NCBI GenBank assembly: GCA_024681775.1 | Contig: JAILAF010000013.1 | Span: 32,466 to 96,465 of the forward strand | Reading direction: 5' to 3' | Source: Lachnospiraceae bacterium | GTDB lineage: Bacteria; Bacillota; Clostridia; Lachnospirales; Lachnospiraceae | DNA: 64,000 nucleotides | Position numbers and translations under genes: made by a program | Shown here: positions 33,358-41,829 of the stretch, one piece after another | How positions within the stretch are numbered: the first letter of the stretch is position 1 | Layout of the letters: every line of letters begins with the position of its first letter | The notes under the pieces: model-generated | Seen by the model: only the letters and a program-made list of their open reading frames with translations | Databases searched by the model: none | What the model was told of the DNA's origin: nothing

Positions 33358-34014
33358 ATGTTTTGGACCGTAACCCTGACCCTGCTGAAGGGCTTGCTTA
33401 CCACATTTGAGATCTTTGGGTATACCCTGCTGATCGCACTGCCTCTGGGACTGGTTTTTGCCTTTGCTTCCATGAGCCGTTTTGCACCGCTGCGGGGCCT
33501 GATGAACGTGATCATCTGGATCGTCAGAGGGACGCCTTTGATGCTTCAGCTCATCATTATCTTCTACGGACCCGGACTCTGGCTGGGACACAATATCTGG
33601 AGCGGGGACGAGGCAGGGCGGATCCTGGCCACCGTGGTGGCCTTTTCCTTCAACTATGCCTGCTATTTCTCCGTGATCTTCCGGGGCGGCATTCAGGGCG
33701 TGCCTAAGGGCCAGCGTGAAGCGGGACAGATGCTGGGAATGACGAAGGGACAGATTTTTTTCAAGGTCACCCTCCTGCAGATGGTAAAGCGTGTGGTGCC
33801 TCCCATGTCCAACGAGATCATCACCCTGGTGAAGGATACCTCCCTGGCCCGGATCATTGCGGCTTACGAACTGACTTTCAGCGGGTACTCCTTTATGAAG
33901 TCCGACGGCATCACCTGGCCGCTGTTCTACACCGGAGTGTTCTATCTGCTTTTCGTGGGGATTCTGACCCTGATCTTCGGAAAGGTAGAGAAAAAGCTGG
34001 ACTATTTCCAATAA
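33358..34014 (+). CDS. Amino-acid ABC transporter permease
   Basis: HisM/GlnP-type inner-membrane permease of 218 residues with about five helices. It carries the family features TLLKGLLTTFEIFGYTLLIA, IVRGTPLMLQLIIIFYGPG and the cytoplasmic EAA-like loop with REAGQMLGMTKGQIF, which contacts the ATPase. It lies between the lipoprotein and the ATPase in the same operon and probably forms a homodimer because no second permease gene is seen. Confidence 0.93.
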   Translation: MFWTVTLTLLKGLLTTFEIFGYTLLIALPLGLVFAFASMSRFAPLRGLMNVIIWIVRGTPLMLQLIIIFYGPGLWLGHNIWSGDEAGRILATVVAFSFNYACYFSVIFRGGIQGVPKGQREAGQMLGMTKGQIFFKVTLLQMVKRVVPPMSNEIITLVKDTSLARIIAAYELTFSGYSFMKSDGITWPLFYTGVFYLLFVGILTLIFGKVEKKLDYFQ

Positions 34015-34062
34015 AGTGAGCCCGGAGAGACTGACCTTATGTTTCTTCGCAGGGAGACAGAT

Positions 34063-34842
34063 ATGGCGATTTTAGAGGTACGAGACATACATAAGAACTT
34101 TGACGGGACGGAAGTGCTGAAGGGTGTCTCCTTCGAGCTGGAGAGCGGCAATGCGCTGGCCATCATCGGATCCTCCGGATCCGGCAAGACTACCTTGCTG
34201 CGATGCATCAATTTCCTGGAGCGCCCCACCTCAGGCAGCATCGTACTGAAGGGAGAATCCCTTTTTGATTCCGCTTCCGCGGGCGACTGGGAGAAGGATC
34301 TGCGCAGGAAGCGTCTGCATTTCGGCATGGTATTCCAGAATTTTAATCTCTTCCCCCAATATACCGCTTTGGAAAATGTGATGCTTGCGCCGGATCTGCT
34401 GGCGAAAAAGGAACCGGACTATCGCAGCAAAAAGGGGCAGATCCGGGAGTCTGCCGAGGAACTCTTAGAGCGGATGGGACTGAAGGACCGCATGGGACAT
34501 TATCCCCATCAGCTTTCCGGCGGTCAGCAGCAGCGTGTGGCCATCGCCAGAGCGCTGGCACTGCAGCCGGACATCCTTTGCTTCGATGAGCCCACATCCG
34601 CACTGGATCCCGAGCTGACGGGAGAGGTGCTCCGGGTCATCCGGAAGCTGGCGGAAAATCGCACTACAATGATCATCGTGACCCATGAGATGAGTTTTGC
34701 CAGAGATGTGGCTGACCGGGTGATCTTTATGGACGAAGGCGTGATCGTGGAGGAGGGAGATCCCGCAGCGGTCATCGATCATCCCACAAAGGAGCGGACA
34801 AAGCAGTTCCTCACCAGATATCGGGAGGGGGGGAACGATTAA
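34063..34842 (+). CDS. Amino-acid ABC transporter ATP-binding protein
   Basis: GlnQ/HisP-type ATPase of 259 residues. Walker A is GSSGSGKTT, the Q-loop [13 protein letters not shown], the signature LSGGQQQR, Walker [15 protein letters not shown] and the H-loop VTHEM. ATG 34063 gives the normal family N-terminus ([13 protein letters not shown]) with a GGGAG site; an in-frame ATG 24 bp upstream is less likely. It has an insertion after the first beta sheet ([14 protein letters not shown]). It energises the permease at 33358. Confidence 0.96.
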   Translation: MAILEVRDIHKNFDGTEVLKGVSFELESGNALAIIGSSGSGKTTLLRCINFLERPTSGSIVLKGESLFDSASAGDWEKDLRRKRLHFGMVFQNFNLFPQYTALENVMLAPDLLAKKEPDYRSKKGQIRESAEELLERMGLKDRMGHYPHQLSGGQQQRVAIARALALQPDILCFDEPTSALDPELTGEVLRVIRKLAENRTTMIIVTHEMSFARDVADRVIFMDEGVIVEEGDPAAVIDHPTKERTKQFLTRYREGGND

Positions 34843-34854
34843 GTTTCTCATTAG

Positions 34855-34896
34855 CGGGGAATCGCGGAAAATCGCGGTTTCCCGTTACTTTTTTAA
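34855..34896 (+). terminator. Probable terminator of the ABC transporter operon
   Basis: GGGAATCGCG and CGCGGTTTCCC form an imperfect stem, followed by GTTACTTTTTT. Confidence 0.6.
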
Positions 34897-34908
34897 CGTT
34901 GTTTCAGT

Positions 34909-34937
34909 TTGCTTACATGGGTTGGATATGGTAAGAT
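34909..34937 (+). promoter_or_regulatory. Promoter of the SDR gene
   Basis: TTGCTT (34909-34914), 17 bp, TAAGAT (34932-34937), with a TG one base before the -10. It lies 41 bp before ATG 34978, which has CGGAGG. Confidence 0.75.
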
Positions 34938-34977
34938 GGGAAGCGTATTTTGATTTTCAAAACGGAGGTATAGGTAC

Positions 34978-35751
34978 ATGAGTAAGTATTTTGATCTGAC
35001 CGGACAGGTCGCCATCGTTACCGGCTGTTCTACCGGCCTGGGTGTCCAGATGGCAAAAGCACTTGCGGCAGAGGGCTGCAACATCGTGGCTCTGGCACGC
35101 CGTAAGAACATGGTGGACGAGGTGGCTGCTGATATCGCAAAGACCTATGGGGTAAAGGCCATTGGTGTATCCTGCGACATCACTGACACCGAGAAAGTGG
35201 ATGCTGCTGTGGAGGAGGTCCTGAAGGAGTTCGGACGGATCGACATCCTGATCAACAATGCAGGCACCGGCGGCGTGACTCCCGCAGAGGATGTGCCCGA
35301 TGAGATGTTCTTCAATGAGATGAACATCGACCTGGCAGGCACCTTCAAGATGGCGCGTGCCGTTGCCAAGAAGGCGATGATCCCTGTGAAGTACGGCCGT
35401 ATCATCAACATCGCTTCCATGTATGGTATGGTAGGCAACAAGATCGCAGGATCCGCTCCCTATCATGCTGCAAAGGGCGGCGTTGTGAACCTGACCAGAG
35501 CATTGGCTGCAGAGTGGGGTAAGTACTCCATCACCGTCAACAGCATCTGCCCCGGCTACTTCTACACGCCCCTCACCCAGGAGACGCTGGATTCCGACTT
35601 CTTCCAGGCGAATGCCCGGACCATGATCCCTCTGGAGCGTTACGGCAACGAGGGAGAGCTGGATACCGCAGCACTGTTCCTGTCCTCGAAGTGCTCCTCC
35701 TATGTCACCGGAGCAATCCTTCCCGTGGACGGCGGTTATACCTGTATGTAA
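34978..35751 (+). CDS. Short-chain dehydrogenase/reductase (gluconate 5-dehydrogenase-like)
   Basis: Classical SDR of 257 residues. The NAD(P) loop is TGCSTGLG, then the NNAG motif, the catalytic Ser in INIASMYG and the YHAAK pair, then ICPGYFYTPLT and the C-terminal GAILPVDGGYTCM. The pattern of LTGQVAIVTG at the start with the GRIINIASMYG block resembles gluconate 5-dehydrogenase and 2-deoxy-D-gluconate 3-dehydrogenase, so sugar-acid metabolism is plausible. It is monocistronic between its own promoter and terminator, so context adds nothing on substrate. Confidence 0.9.
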   Translation: MSKYFDLTGQVAIVTGCSTGLGVQMAKALAAEGCNIVALARRKNMVDEVAADIAKTYGVKAIGVSCDITDTEKVDAAVEEVLKEFGRIDILINNAGTGGVTPAEDVPDEMFFNEMNIDLAGTFKMARAVAKKAMIPVKYGRIINIASMYGMVGNKIAGSAPYHAAKGGVVNLTRALAAEWGKYSITVNSICPGYFYTPLTQETLDSDFFQANARTMIPLERYGNEGELDTAALFLSSKCSSYVTGAILPVDGGYTCM

Positions 35752-35758
35752 TGACCGG

Positions 35759-35790
35759 AAAGGCATGGCGCAGGCCATGCCTTTCTTTTT
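35759..35790 (+). terminator. Intrinsic terminator of the SDR gene
   Basis: AAAGGCATGGC and GGCCATGCCTTT form the stem; CTTTTT follows. Confidence 0.9.
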
Positions 35791-35821
35791 GTCTTCCAAC
35801 TTTCCTGATAGGAAAGAAACT

Positions 35822-35851
35822 ATTGTACTACTAATACAATCCGTGTATTAT
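35822..35851 (+). promoter_or_regulatory. Promoter with overlapping operators for the MFS gene
   Basis: TTGTAC (35823-35828), 17 bp, TATTAT (35846-35851). Two inverted repeats overlap it: ATTGTA-N7-TACAAT (35822-35840) and AATACA-N5-TGTATT (35833-35849). A second TATAAT-like box is at about 35871. Confidence 0.55.
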
Positions 35852-35935
35852 ATAACTGCTTCTTCTCCCATATAATGAACTCATCAAAAGATCGTTGCAG
35901 AAAACAATGATTCGTATCATACGGAGGGGTTCCAT

Positions 35936-37303
35936 ATGGGAGAAAACAAAGTAACGGAAAACAGACCGGAAGAAAAGCAGGTCACATACAGGGATATCCT
36001 GCGGGAGCTGGAGTACCGGAAGCTGATCTTTTCAAGCGTCATCAATCGCTTCGGCGATTCCGTGGATGCCATCGCACTCACATGGCTGGTGTATCAGATC
36101 ACCCACAATGCTATGTGGTCCGCCATCGTCTTTGGCTTAAACACCTTGCCTAATGTGGTGGTTCAGCCCTTTGCAGGCGCCATTGTGGAGCGGATGAACA
36201 AAAAGCGGGTGGTGGTCTTTACTCACTTTCTGCGGGCGGTTGTGATCAGTGGTTTTGCGGCACTGTATAACTTCGGCATCATGAATGCGGGCATTATGGC
36301 CGTGACCACCCTGATCATTACCACCATCGAGTCCTTCAACCTGCCTGCGGATTCCGCATTTACGGTTGAGGTGGTGAGAAAAGAACATATGACGGCGGGA
36401 ATGAGCATGTCCAAGATGCTTTCCGGCGCAGCCACCCTGGTGGGAACCGGATTTGCCGGTGTCCTCATTGCGGCAGCCGGGATCATTCCTGCCATGCTCA
36501 TCGATGTGGCGACCTTTGTCATCGCAGGATGCATGACCTGGTCCATGAAGTATCACATGGATCGGCCCGGCGCTGCTGCAGATGCAGAAGCTTTCGGAAG
36601 CACAGTGGAGGAAGAGATTGACAGTGCTGTCGCTTCTCCGGATTCCACGGATGCCCAGGGCTTCCGGGAGATGTTTCTGGACGGGATCCGCTATGTGGCG
36701 CAGACCCCTGCCATCCGGAATTTTTGTCTGCTCTGCGTTGCACTGAACTTTATGCTGGTCCCCATCAATGCGCTTCAGGCGCCTATTGCGGAGGAAATCT
36801 TCGGCATGGGAAGTGAGCTTCTGAGTGTGGCCGGTGTCTTTGCATCCGTCGGCGGTATTCTGGGAGCGGCACTTTTGCCTGCTTTTTCCAGACGGTTTTC
36901 CACCCTGCAGATCACCTGTCTGTGTGTCGGGATGCTGGGAGCCTGCCTGGCAGCCATTACCCTGGGACGTTTCCTGGGTGGTGCGGCAATCCCTGCATAC
37001 CTTCTGGCAGGAGGTATGTTCCTGCTGCTGATGATTTCTGCATCCATCCTGGGCGGCGTCCTGGGGATCCAGTTCATGAAGTCCGTGGACGGGGAGTATA
37101 TGGCCAGAGCATCTGCAGTCTTTAACGCCTCCGCCACCGCGTCCATGCCGGTTGGCTCCTTCCTGGTAAGCCTTGCGGTAGCACAGGTGAGTACGTCAGG
37201 AATATTGCTCATCAGCGCGGCGCTGGCGGGTATCGTTCTGCTGGTGACCGCACTCAAACGACCGGAACTGGAGAAAAAAGAGGAGCTTGCGAATGCAGCT
37301 TAA
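35936..37303 (+). CDS. Major facilitator superfamily transporter
   Basis: A 455-residue protein with about twelve helices, of the MFS group (MacA/MFS_3-like) often annotated as multidrug or macrolide efflux. Typical are NRFGDSVDAIALTWLVYQIT, IVERMNKKRVVVFTHFLRA at the helix 2-3 loop and PADSAFTVEVVRKEHMTAGM. A soluble Asp/Ser/Glu-rich loop lies between helices 6 and 7. ATG 35936 follows GGAGGGG. The regulator gene starts within its last four codons, so both are one operon, a common pairing for a drug exporter and its sensor. Cargo unknown. Confidence 0.88.
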   Translation: MGENKVTENRPEEKQVTYRDILRELEYRKLIFSSVINRFGDSVDAIALTWLVYQITHNAMWSAIVFGLNTLPNVVVQPFAGAIVERMNKKRVVVFTHFLRAVVISGFAALYNFGIMNAGIMAVTTLIITTIESFNLPADSAFTVEVVRKEHMTAGMSMSKMLSGAATLVGTGFAGVLIAAAGIIPAMLIDVATFVIAGCMTWSMKYHMDRPGAAADAEAFGSTVEEEIDSAVASPDSTDAQGFREMFLDGIRYVAQTPAIRNFCLLCVALNFMLVPINALQAPIAEEIFGMGSELLSVAGVFASVGGILGAALLPAFSRRFSTLQITCLCVGMLGACLAAITLGRFLGGAAIPAYLLAGGMFLLLMISASILGGVLGIQFMKSVDGEYMARASAVFNASATASMPVGSFLVSLAVAQVSTSGILLISAALAGIVLLVTALKRPELEKKEELANAA

Positions 37304-38417
37304 CGTTGGAGAAAATATCAAAAAGTACCGTAAGGAGATGAACCTGACCCAGGAGGAACTGGCGGATGCCTTCGGCCTCACGGTGGGGGCCGTATCCAAG
37401 TGGGAGAGCGGCAGCACCGTTCCCGATATCTATACTCTTGCGGATCTTGCGGACTTTTTCAATGTCTCCATGGATGTTCTGCTGGGATACAGTATTTCCT
37501 CGAAAGCTGTGGACGACATCGTGGAGAAGCAAAATGCCCTGGTGAAGGAAGGGAGATACGACGAGGCGATTTCGGAAGCGGAGAAGGCGCTGATCCGGTA
37601 TCCCGCGAACTTTAAGATCATCAACCGTGCCGCCCAGACCTACTATGTGGCTTCTGCCCTGGGGGAGAACGAAGAGCAGCGGAAGCGGACCATCGAGCTT
37701 TTCGAGACGGCATTAAAATATCTGTCCCAGAATACGGATCCGGATGAGAGTGAATTTTCCATCCGGATGAAGATCGCGGAACTGAAAAGTGAGGAGTCTC
37801 CCGAGGAGGCTCTGGAAGAGTTCCGGCGCATCAATTATATGGGAGTGGCGGACATCAACATCGCCATGGTCCAGATGAACACCGGAAAGCGGGAGGAAGC
37901 CCTGGACCGGTACACCAGAGTGCTGGTGTCCGTTCTGATCCGCTGTATCCAGCTGTGCGGTAATCTCTCCATCGGTCTGGCCCAGAGCGGCAGAAAAAAA
38001 GATATCCGGGAGGCCTGTGAACTGACGGATTGGGGAATTTCCCTCTTTTCCTCCACAGGGAACGGGAAGACCAGCTACCTGACGAAGATGCAGGCAGTGC
38101 TCTGGGCCATCCGCGGGATGTGTAAAGCGGGGCTGAAGGAACCGGAGGAAATGCGGCGCAGTATGGAGGAGGCTTACCGGATCGCCCGGGAGTACGACCG
38201 GGATCCCTCCAACAGTCTGCAGGACAGGATACGGTTCTGGCACGGCCTGGAGGACTATAAGCCCACCATGTACGATCAGCTGGGTCCTTCTGCCGTGGAA
38301 GGCATCGATGCCCTCTTCCGGGAGGATGAGCGTCCTCTGCCAAAGGAGGTGCTGGCCGGAGTGGAGCAGGCGAAGGAATACTGGGAGGCATTGAAAAATT
38401 TAAGAGAAGACGCGTAA
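37293..38417 (+). CDS. Xre-family transcriptional regulator with TPR-like C-terminus
   Basis: A 374-residue protein. Residues 1-65 are a helix-turn-helix of the Cro/C1 type (MNLTQEELADAFGLTVGAVS, KWESGSTVPDI). The rest is helical and TPR-like (EGRYDEAISEAEKALIRYPA and similar pairs), the layout of many Firmicutes regulators that sense peptides or metabolites. ATG 37293 follows GAGGAG and overlaps the MFS stop by 11 bp. It is likely to act on the overlapping palindromes at 35822-35849; this is inference. Confidence 0.87.
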   Translation: MQLNVGENIKKYRKEMNLTQEELADAFGLTVGAVSKWESGSTVPDIYTLADLADFFNVSMDVLLGYSISSKAVDDIVEKQNALVKEGRYDEAISEAEKALIRYPANFKIINRAAQTYYVASALGENEEQRKRTIELFETALKYLSQNTDPDESEFSIRMKIAELKSEESPEEALEEFRRINYMGVADINIAMVQMNTGKREEALDRYTRVLVSVLIRCIQLCGNLSIGLAQSGRKKDIREACELTDWGISLFSSTGNGKTSYLTKMQAVLWAIRGMCKAGLKEPEEMRRSMEEAYRIAREYDRDPSNSLQDRIRFWHGLEDYKPTMYDQLGPSAVEGIDALFREDERPLPKEVLAGVEQAKEYWEALKNLREDA

Positions 38418-38465
38418 AAAAACGGCCGGAGGATCCATTTGGATTCCTTCGGCCGTTTTATCTTT
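38416..38465. terminator. Bidirectional terminator between the Xre and AraC genes
   Basis: AAAACGGCCG (38419-38428) pairs with CGGCCGTTTT (38450-38459), with a further inner stem (GGATCC-like). Runs of A on the left and T on the right serve both convergent genes. Confidence 0.88.
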
Positions 38466-38484
38466 CTGCATTCCGGATAGGATA

Positions 38485-39267
38485 TTACGATTTCTCCTGC
38501 GCCCGTTTCCGGTACTCCCCGGGGGTCACGCCGCATTTTGCCTTGAAACGGTGGAGGAAGCAGGTGACGTTTTCATAGCCACAGAGGGCTGCGATCTCTC
38601 CCACAGAGAGGGTGGTTTCCGACAAATAGTAGCGGGCTCTCTTCATGCGGGCCGCCAGGAGGTCGCTGTAGCAGCTGACCCCGAACTGCTCCTTGTAGAG
38701 CTGCTGGAAATGGGACACGGAGAGGCCCAGATGACGCGCCATCTGCGGGATGTCGGAATACAGAGCCGGATTGTTGTGGAATTCCGCGCGGAGCTCTAAG
38801 AGCTCGTTTTCGTGGAGTCCCACCACACTGTTTTCATGCGCTTCCGTGGTCTCGGAGATCTTCAGCAGCAGGAGCCGGATCAGGAGCGACACGTAGACGG
38901 CACTGTTTTCCCCGTGGGAGAGACTTTCTTTATTGATCATCCGCAGGAGCTGTTCCGCCTCCGGCATGTCTCTGGGAAAAAGCAGGCAGCCGGTGCGGAT
39001 CCCCTCCATCTCCGTTTCGGGAGTGTCGGTGTCAAAATGAAGATAATGGTTGCAGTAGGTGTCTATGAGGGCACGGTAGTACTGCTTTCCGCCTTTTTTA
39101 AAAATGACGGCACTGTCAGCGGGTACCGGGATCTCTTCCTCCCCCAGCAGCAGGACTGCCGGCGTCTTGAAAACGATCAGCAGATAATCCCCGGAGCCCT
39201 CCGGCCTGTCGATGGAAAAGTCACTTGAATGTGCGTAGTTTATCCCTATCTGGTGCATTGAAAACAT
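38485..39267 (-). CDS. AraC-family transcriptional regulator
   Basis: A 260-residue regulator. The first half is a probable cupin-type sugar-sensing domain; the last about 100 residues form the double helix-turn-helix with ARMKRARYYLSETTLSVGEI, CGYENVTCFLHRFKAKCGVT and PGEYRKR, all AraC hallmarks. ATG 39267 is preferred over an upstream GTG because the GGAGG ribosome site lies inside the longer version. It is divergent from the GH51 gene, so it probably controls arabinofuranosidase expression in response to arabinose or arabino-oligosaccharides. Confidence 0.9.
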   Translation of the reverse strand: MFSMHQIGINYAHSSDFSIDRPEGSGDYLLIVFKTPAVLLLGEEEIPVPADSAVIFKKGGKQYYRALIDTYCNHYLHFDTDTPETEMEGIRTGCLLFPRDMPEAEQLLRMINKESLSHGENSAVYVSLLIRLLLLKISETTEAHENSVVGLHENELLELRAEFHNNPALYSDIPQMARHLGLSVSHFQQLYKEQFGVSCYSDLLAARMKRARYYLSETTLSVGEIAALCGYENVTCFLHRFKAKCGVTPGEYRKRAQEKS

Positions 39268-39427
39268 GATCCGCGCCTCCACTCAATCAGAGAAATAGTC
39301 ACAACAATCATAGGATAGATCATTGAAGGAAAAAAGGGAAGAGGGTAGGATGAAAATGCAATGCGGGAATGGACTTCCCGGAGAAAAAATACGAAATCAT
39401 AAGGGTACGATCAGAAAGGAACAGACT

Positions 39428-40906
39428 ATGAAGCAGATCAAAATGGTTATCAATGCAGATGATAAGCTGGGACATGTGAACCGGGAGATCTACGGACATT
39501 TTTCCGAGCACCTGGGGAAATGCATCTACGGCGGTATCTTTGTGGGAGAGGGATCTCCCATCCCCAACATCCACGGGATCCGCAAGGATGTGATCGAGGC
39601 TTTCAAAGCGATCCGTATGCCGGTACTGCGCTGGCCCGGCGGATGCTTCGCCGACGAGTATCACTGGAAGGACGGCATCGGTCCCAAGGAGGACCGGCCC
39701 TGCATGATCAATACCAACTGGGGCGGCGTTACCGAGGACAACAGCTTCGGTACCCATGAATTCATGGAGCTATGCGAGCTGGTGGGCTGCGAGCCCTACA
39801 TCGCCGGCAACCTGGGGAGCGGAACCGTACAGGAGCTCTCCGAGTGGGTGGAGTACCTGACCTTTGACGGCAAGTCCCCCATGGCGGATCTGCGCCGGAA
39901 GAACGGACAGGACAAGCCCTGGGGCTTAAAGTACCTGGGCATCGGTAACGAGAACTGGGGCGGTGGCGGAAACATGGAGCCCGAGTATTATGCGGGCCAG
40001 TACAGACAGTACCGGACCTTCTGCCGGAATCACAGCGGCAACAAGCTTTTTGCCATTGCCTGCGGTCCCAACGGCTCCGACTACCACTGGACCGAGGTGA
40101 TGATGAAGAACCTGAAGGCCTTTGACTGGATGGCTGACGGTCTGGCATTGCATTTCTACTCCGTTCCCGAGTGGAACAAGAAGGGCAAGGCGGTGGAGTT
40201 CTCCGAGGAGGAGTACTATGAGCTGCTGAACACCACCAATTTCACGGACGAGCTCTTAAGACGCCATACCCAGATCATGGACCACTACGATCCCGAAGGC
40301 AAAGTGGCCCTCATCGTGGATGAGTGGGGCACCTGGTTTGAGGTGGAGGAGGGCACCAATCCCGGTTTCCTCTATCAGCAGAACACCATGCGGGATGCTC
40401 TGGTGGCGGCCATCAGCCTCAATACCTTCAACCGTCACAGTGCCCGCGTGAAGATGGCAAACATCGCCCAGGCGGTGAACGTGCTGCAGGCGATCCTCCT
40501 CATCGAGGGGGAGAAGATGATCAAGACTCCCACCTATCATGTATTTGACCTCTTCAAGGATCATCAGGACAGCGATTGCGTCTATTGCTACACCTCCAAT
40601 GAGAACCTGAAGGAGGGCAAGAACGTTCCTATGATCTCCAGCTCCGCCACCGTAAAGGACGGTGTTATGACCGTGACTCTGGCAAACTGCTCCCTGACCG
40701 AGGAAGCAGAGGTGGACGCTGATCTCTACGGCTTTTCCGGCAGTTCCGTATCCGCAAGGGTCCTGACGGACGAGGTCCATGCACACAACGATTTTGAAAA
40801 TGGAGATAAGGTGACGATCAAGGAGCACAGCGCCGAGATCGCAGGAGGCAAGCTGAAAGTCTCCCTTCCTCCCGTCTCCGTGGTCCAGGTGACCATCCGC
40901 GCATAA
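39428..40906 (+). CDS. abfA: Alpha-L-arabinofuranosidase, GH51
   Basis: Releases terminal alpha-L-arabinofuranose from arabinan, arabinoxylan fragments or arabino-oligosaccharides. A 492-residue intracellular enzyme with no signal peptide. It has the N-terminal [20 protein letters not shown], the [18 protein letters not shown] loop, the acid/base Glu175 in [10 protein letters not shown] and the nucleophile Glu299 in [10 protein letters not shown], followed by a C-terminal beta-sandwich. ATG 39428 follows AAAGGAA and starts at the family N-terminus. It implies that oligosaccharides are imported first. Confidence 0.95.
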   Translation: MKQIKMVINADDKLGHVNREIYGHFSEHLGKCIYGGIFVGEGSPIPNIHGIRKDVIEAFKAIRMPVLRWPGGCFADEYHWKDGIGPKEDRPCMINTNWGGVTEDNSFGTHEFMELCELVGCEPYIAGNLGSGTVQELSEWVEYLTFDGKSPMADLRRKNGQDKPWGLKYLGIGNENWGGGGNMEPEYYAGQYRQYRTFCRNHSGNKLFAIACGPNGSDYHWTEVMMKNLKAFDWMADGLALHFYSVPEWNKKGKAVEFSEEEYYELLNTTNFTDELLRRHTQIMDHYDPEGKVALIVDEWGTWFEVEEGTNPGFLYQQNTMRDALVAAISLNTFNRHSARVKMANIAQAVNVLQAILLIEGEKMIKTPTYHVFDLFKDHQDSDCVYCYTSNENLKEGKNVPMISSSATVKDGVMTVTLANCSLTEEAEVDADLYGFSGSSVSARVLTDEVHAHNDFENGDKVTIKEHSAEIAGGKLKVSLPPVSVVQVTIRA

Positions 40907-40918
40907 TTCCGCTATCCA

Positions 40919-40955
40919 TCGACCTGCATTTACAACTGTTGTAGATGCAGGTCGA
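40919..40955 (+). terminator. Hairpin after the arabinofuranosidase gene
   Basis: TCGACCTGCATTTACAA pairs with TTGTAGATGCAGGTCGA through one G-T pair or mismatch. The T-tract is poor, so it may be a terminator or a transcript-stabilising hairpin. Confidence 0.65.
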
Positions 40956-41035
40956 ATTGTCTAAACAGTTACGAAAATTGCGCCTATTTATACAGAATAC
41001 TTTAGAATTTATTTATATAATTTCTGAAAATAGGG

Positions 41036-41064
41036 TTGACAGAACCAAGAAGATAGATTATTAT
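41036..41064 (+). promoter_or_regulatory. Consensus promoter with no protein gene downstream
   Basis: Perfect TTGACA (41036-41041), 17 bp, TATTAT (41059-41064). The first strong terminator downstream is at 41606. Confidence 0.75.
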
Positions 41065-41205
41065 GAACTCAACAAGAGAGACAGAGCAACGAAAAAGAAG
41101 CGAGTTACTCTTCTTAGCCGGCGGAAGATTCGGGGAGGTCCGGTAACGGATTTCTCAAAAAGCTCGGAGACGTCTGAGATTCGAATCGAATATCCAAAAT
41201 CTGCA

Positions 41206-41587
41206 GAAAGCGAAGGTATGGTCCAATGGGATACTAAGACGATCTGACATCTCCCTTTCGATATCCAAAGAGAACAGTCGAAAGCGGACCCACGAGTTCC
41301 AACTTTTTTGTAACCGGATTTCCGGAAAATATAGAGAAAGCAGGTAAGGTCCGATGGACATGTGATTTTTGAGATCCTGACAGAAGCAAACGTGGCACAA
41401 TAAAAAACATAACCGTCCCGAAACGATCAGCTTACTGTTTACTTTGACATATGATCATGGGACAAACGCCATGGGAAGATTGCAGCGGATGCCGGGAATC
41501 GATTGTAGAAGATGAAGAGTATTTGTTCTGATTTGCAGTATCTTAGATCCTAACTTTCTGACGAAAAGGAGGCCAGTCCAATGGACA
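41206..41587 (+). repeat. Degenerate motif repeated three times
   Basis: GAAAGC-GGTA-GGTCCAATGG at 41206-41231, GAAAGC-GGTAAGGTCCGATGG at 41336-41360 and GAAAAGGAGG-AGTCCAATGG at 41563-41587. Each includes an ATG followed by a very short frame. Spacing is irregular. Confidence 0.5.
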
Positions 41588-41605
41588 ATGAACCTTTCCA
41601 GTAAG

Positions 41606-41643
41606 AGCGCCATTCGAGATCGCTTCGGATGGCGCTTTTTTCC
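41606..41643 (+). terminator. Intrinsic terminator of the candidate ncRNA
   Basis: AGCGCCATTCGA and TCGGATGGCGCT form the stem, followed by six T. Confidence 0.9.
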
Positions 41644-41684
41644 TGCCATGAACCTCCGGATCTGCAGTGATCTGTCCGGTGAGA

Positions 41685-41711
41685 CGTCCCCCGGGGATGT
41701 CTTTTTTCTTT
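41685..41711 (+). terminator. Second terminator-like hairpin before the kinase gene
   Basis: GACGTCCCC and GGGGATGTC form a short stem, followed by TTTTTTCTTTT. Confidence 0.7.
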
Positions 41712-41735
41712 TCTGCAAAATATCGCAAAATGCTT

Positions 41736-41741
41736 TATAAT
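41736..41741 (+). promoter_or_regulatory. -10 box of the hybrid kinase operon
   Basis: TATAAT at 41736-41741, with CTGCAA 17 bp upstream as a weak -35; about 90 bp before ATG 41830. Confidence 0.6.
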
Positions 41742-41829
41742 AGGGGTACTTGGCAAGAAGTATGATTTCGGCATAAAATATGCGATCCTGTGGGGGCGGG
41801 AAAGATATCATTCCGAGGGAGACTGTTGT

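Larger units (their letters stand above)
41071..41643 (+). ncRNA. Candidate non-coding RNA, about 570 nt
   Basis: Bounded by the promoter at 41036-41064 and the terminator at 41606-41643. Local stems are visible, such as CTTTCG (41254-41259) with CGAAAG (41279-41284) and TCTCA (41153-41157) with TGAGA (41175-41179). Degenerate internal repeats occur. The longest plus-strand frames lack ribosome sites. I cannot assign it to a known RNA family; large ornate RNAs of Firmicutes have similar size, but I see no proof. Confidence 0.4.
40956..41829. other. Long non-coding interval with promoter, degenerate repeats and terminators
   Basis: This spacer of almost 900 bp has no convincing protein gene on either strand. 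It holds a consensus promoter (41036-41064), three degenerate copies of a motif built on GGTCCRATGG, two terminators (41606-41643 and 41685-41711) and the -10 box of the kinase gene (41736). It is AT-richer than the genes on both sides. Confidence 0.7.

Noticed and set aside
40945..41247. A 100-codon basic frame upstream of the candidate ncRNA
   Set aside because: It begins inside the hairpin after abfA, lacks a ribosome site and spans a consensus promoter.
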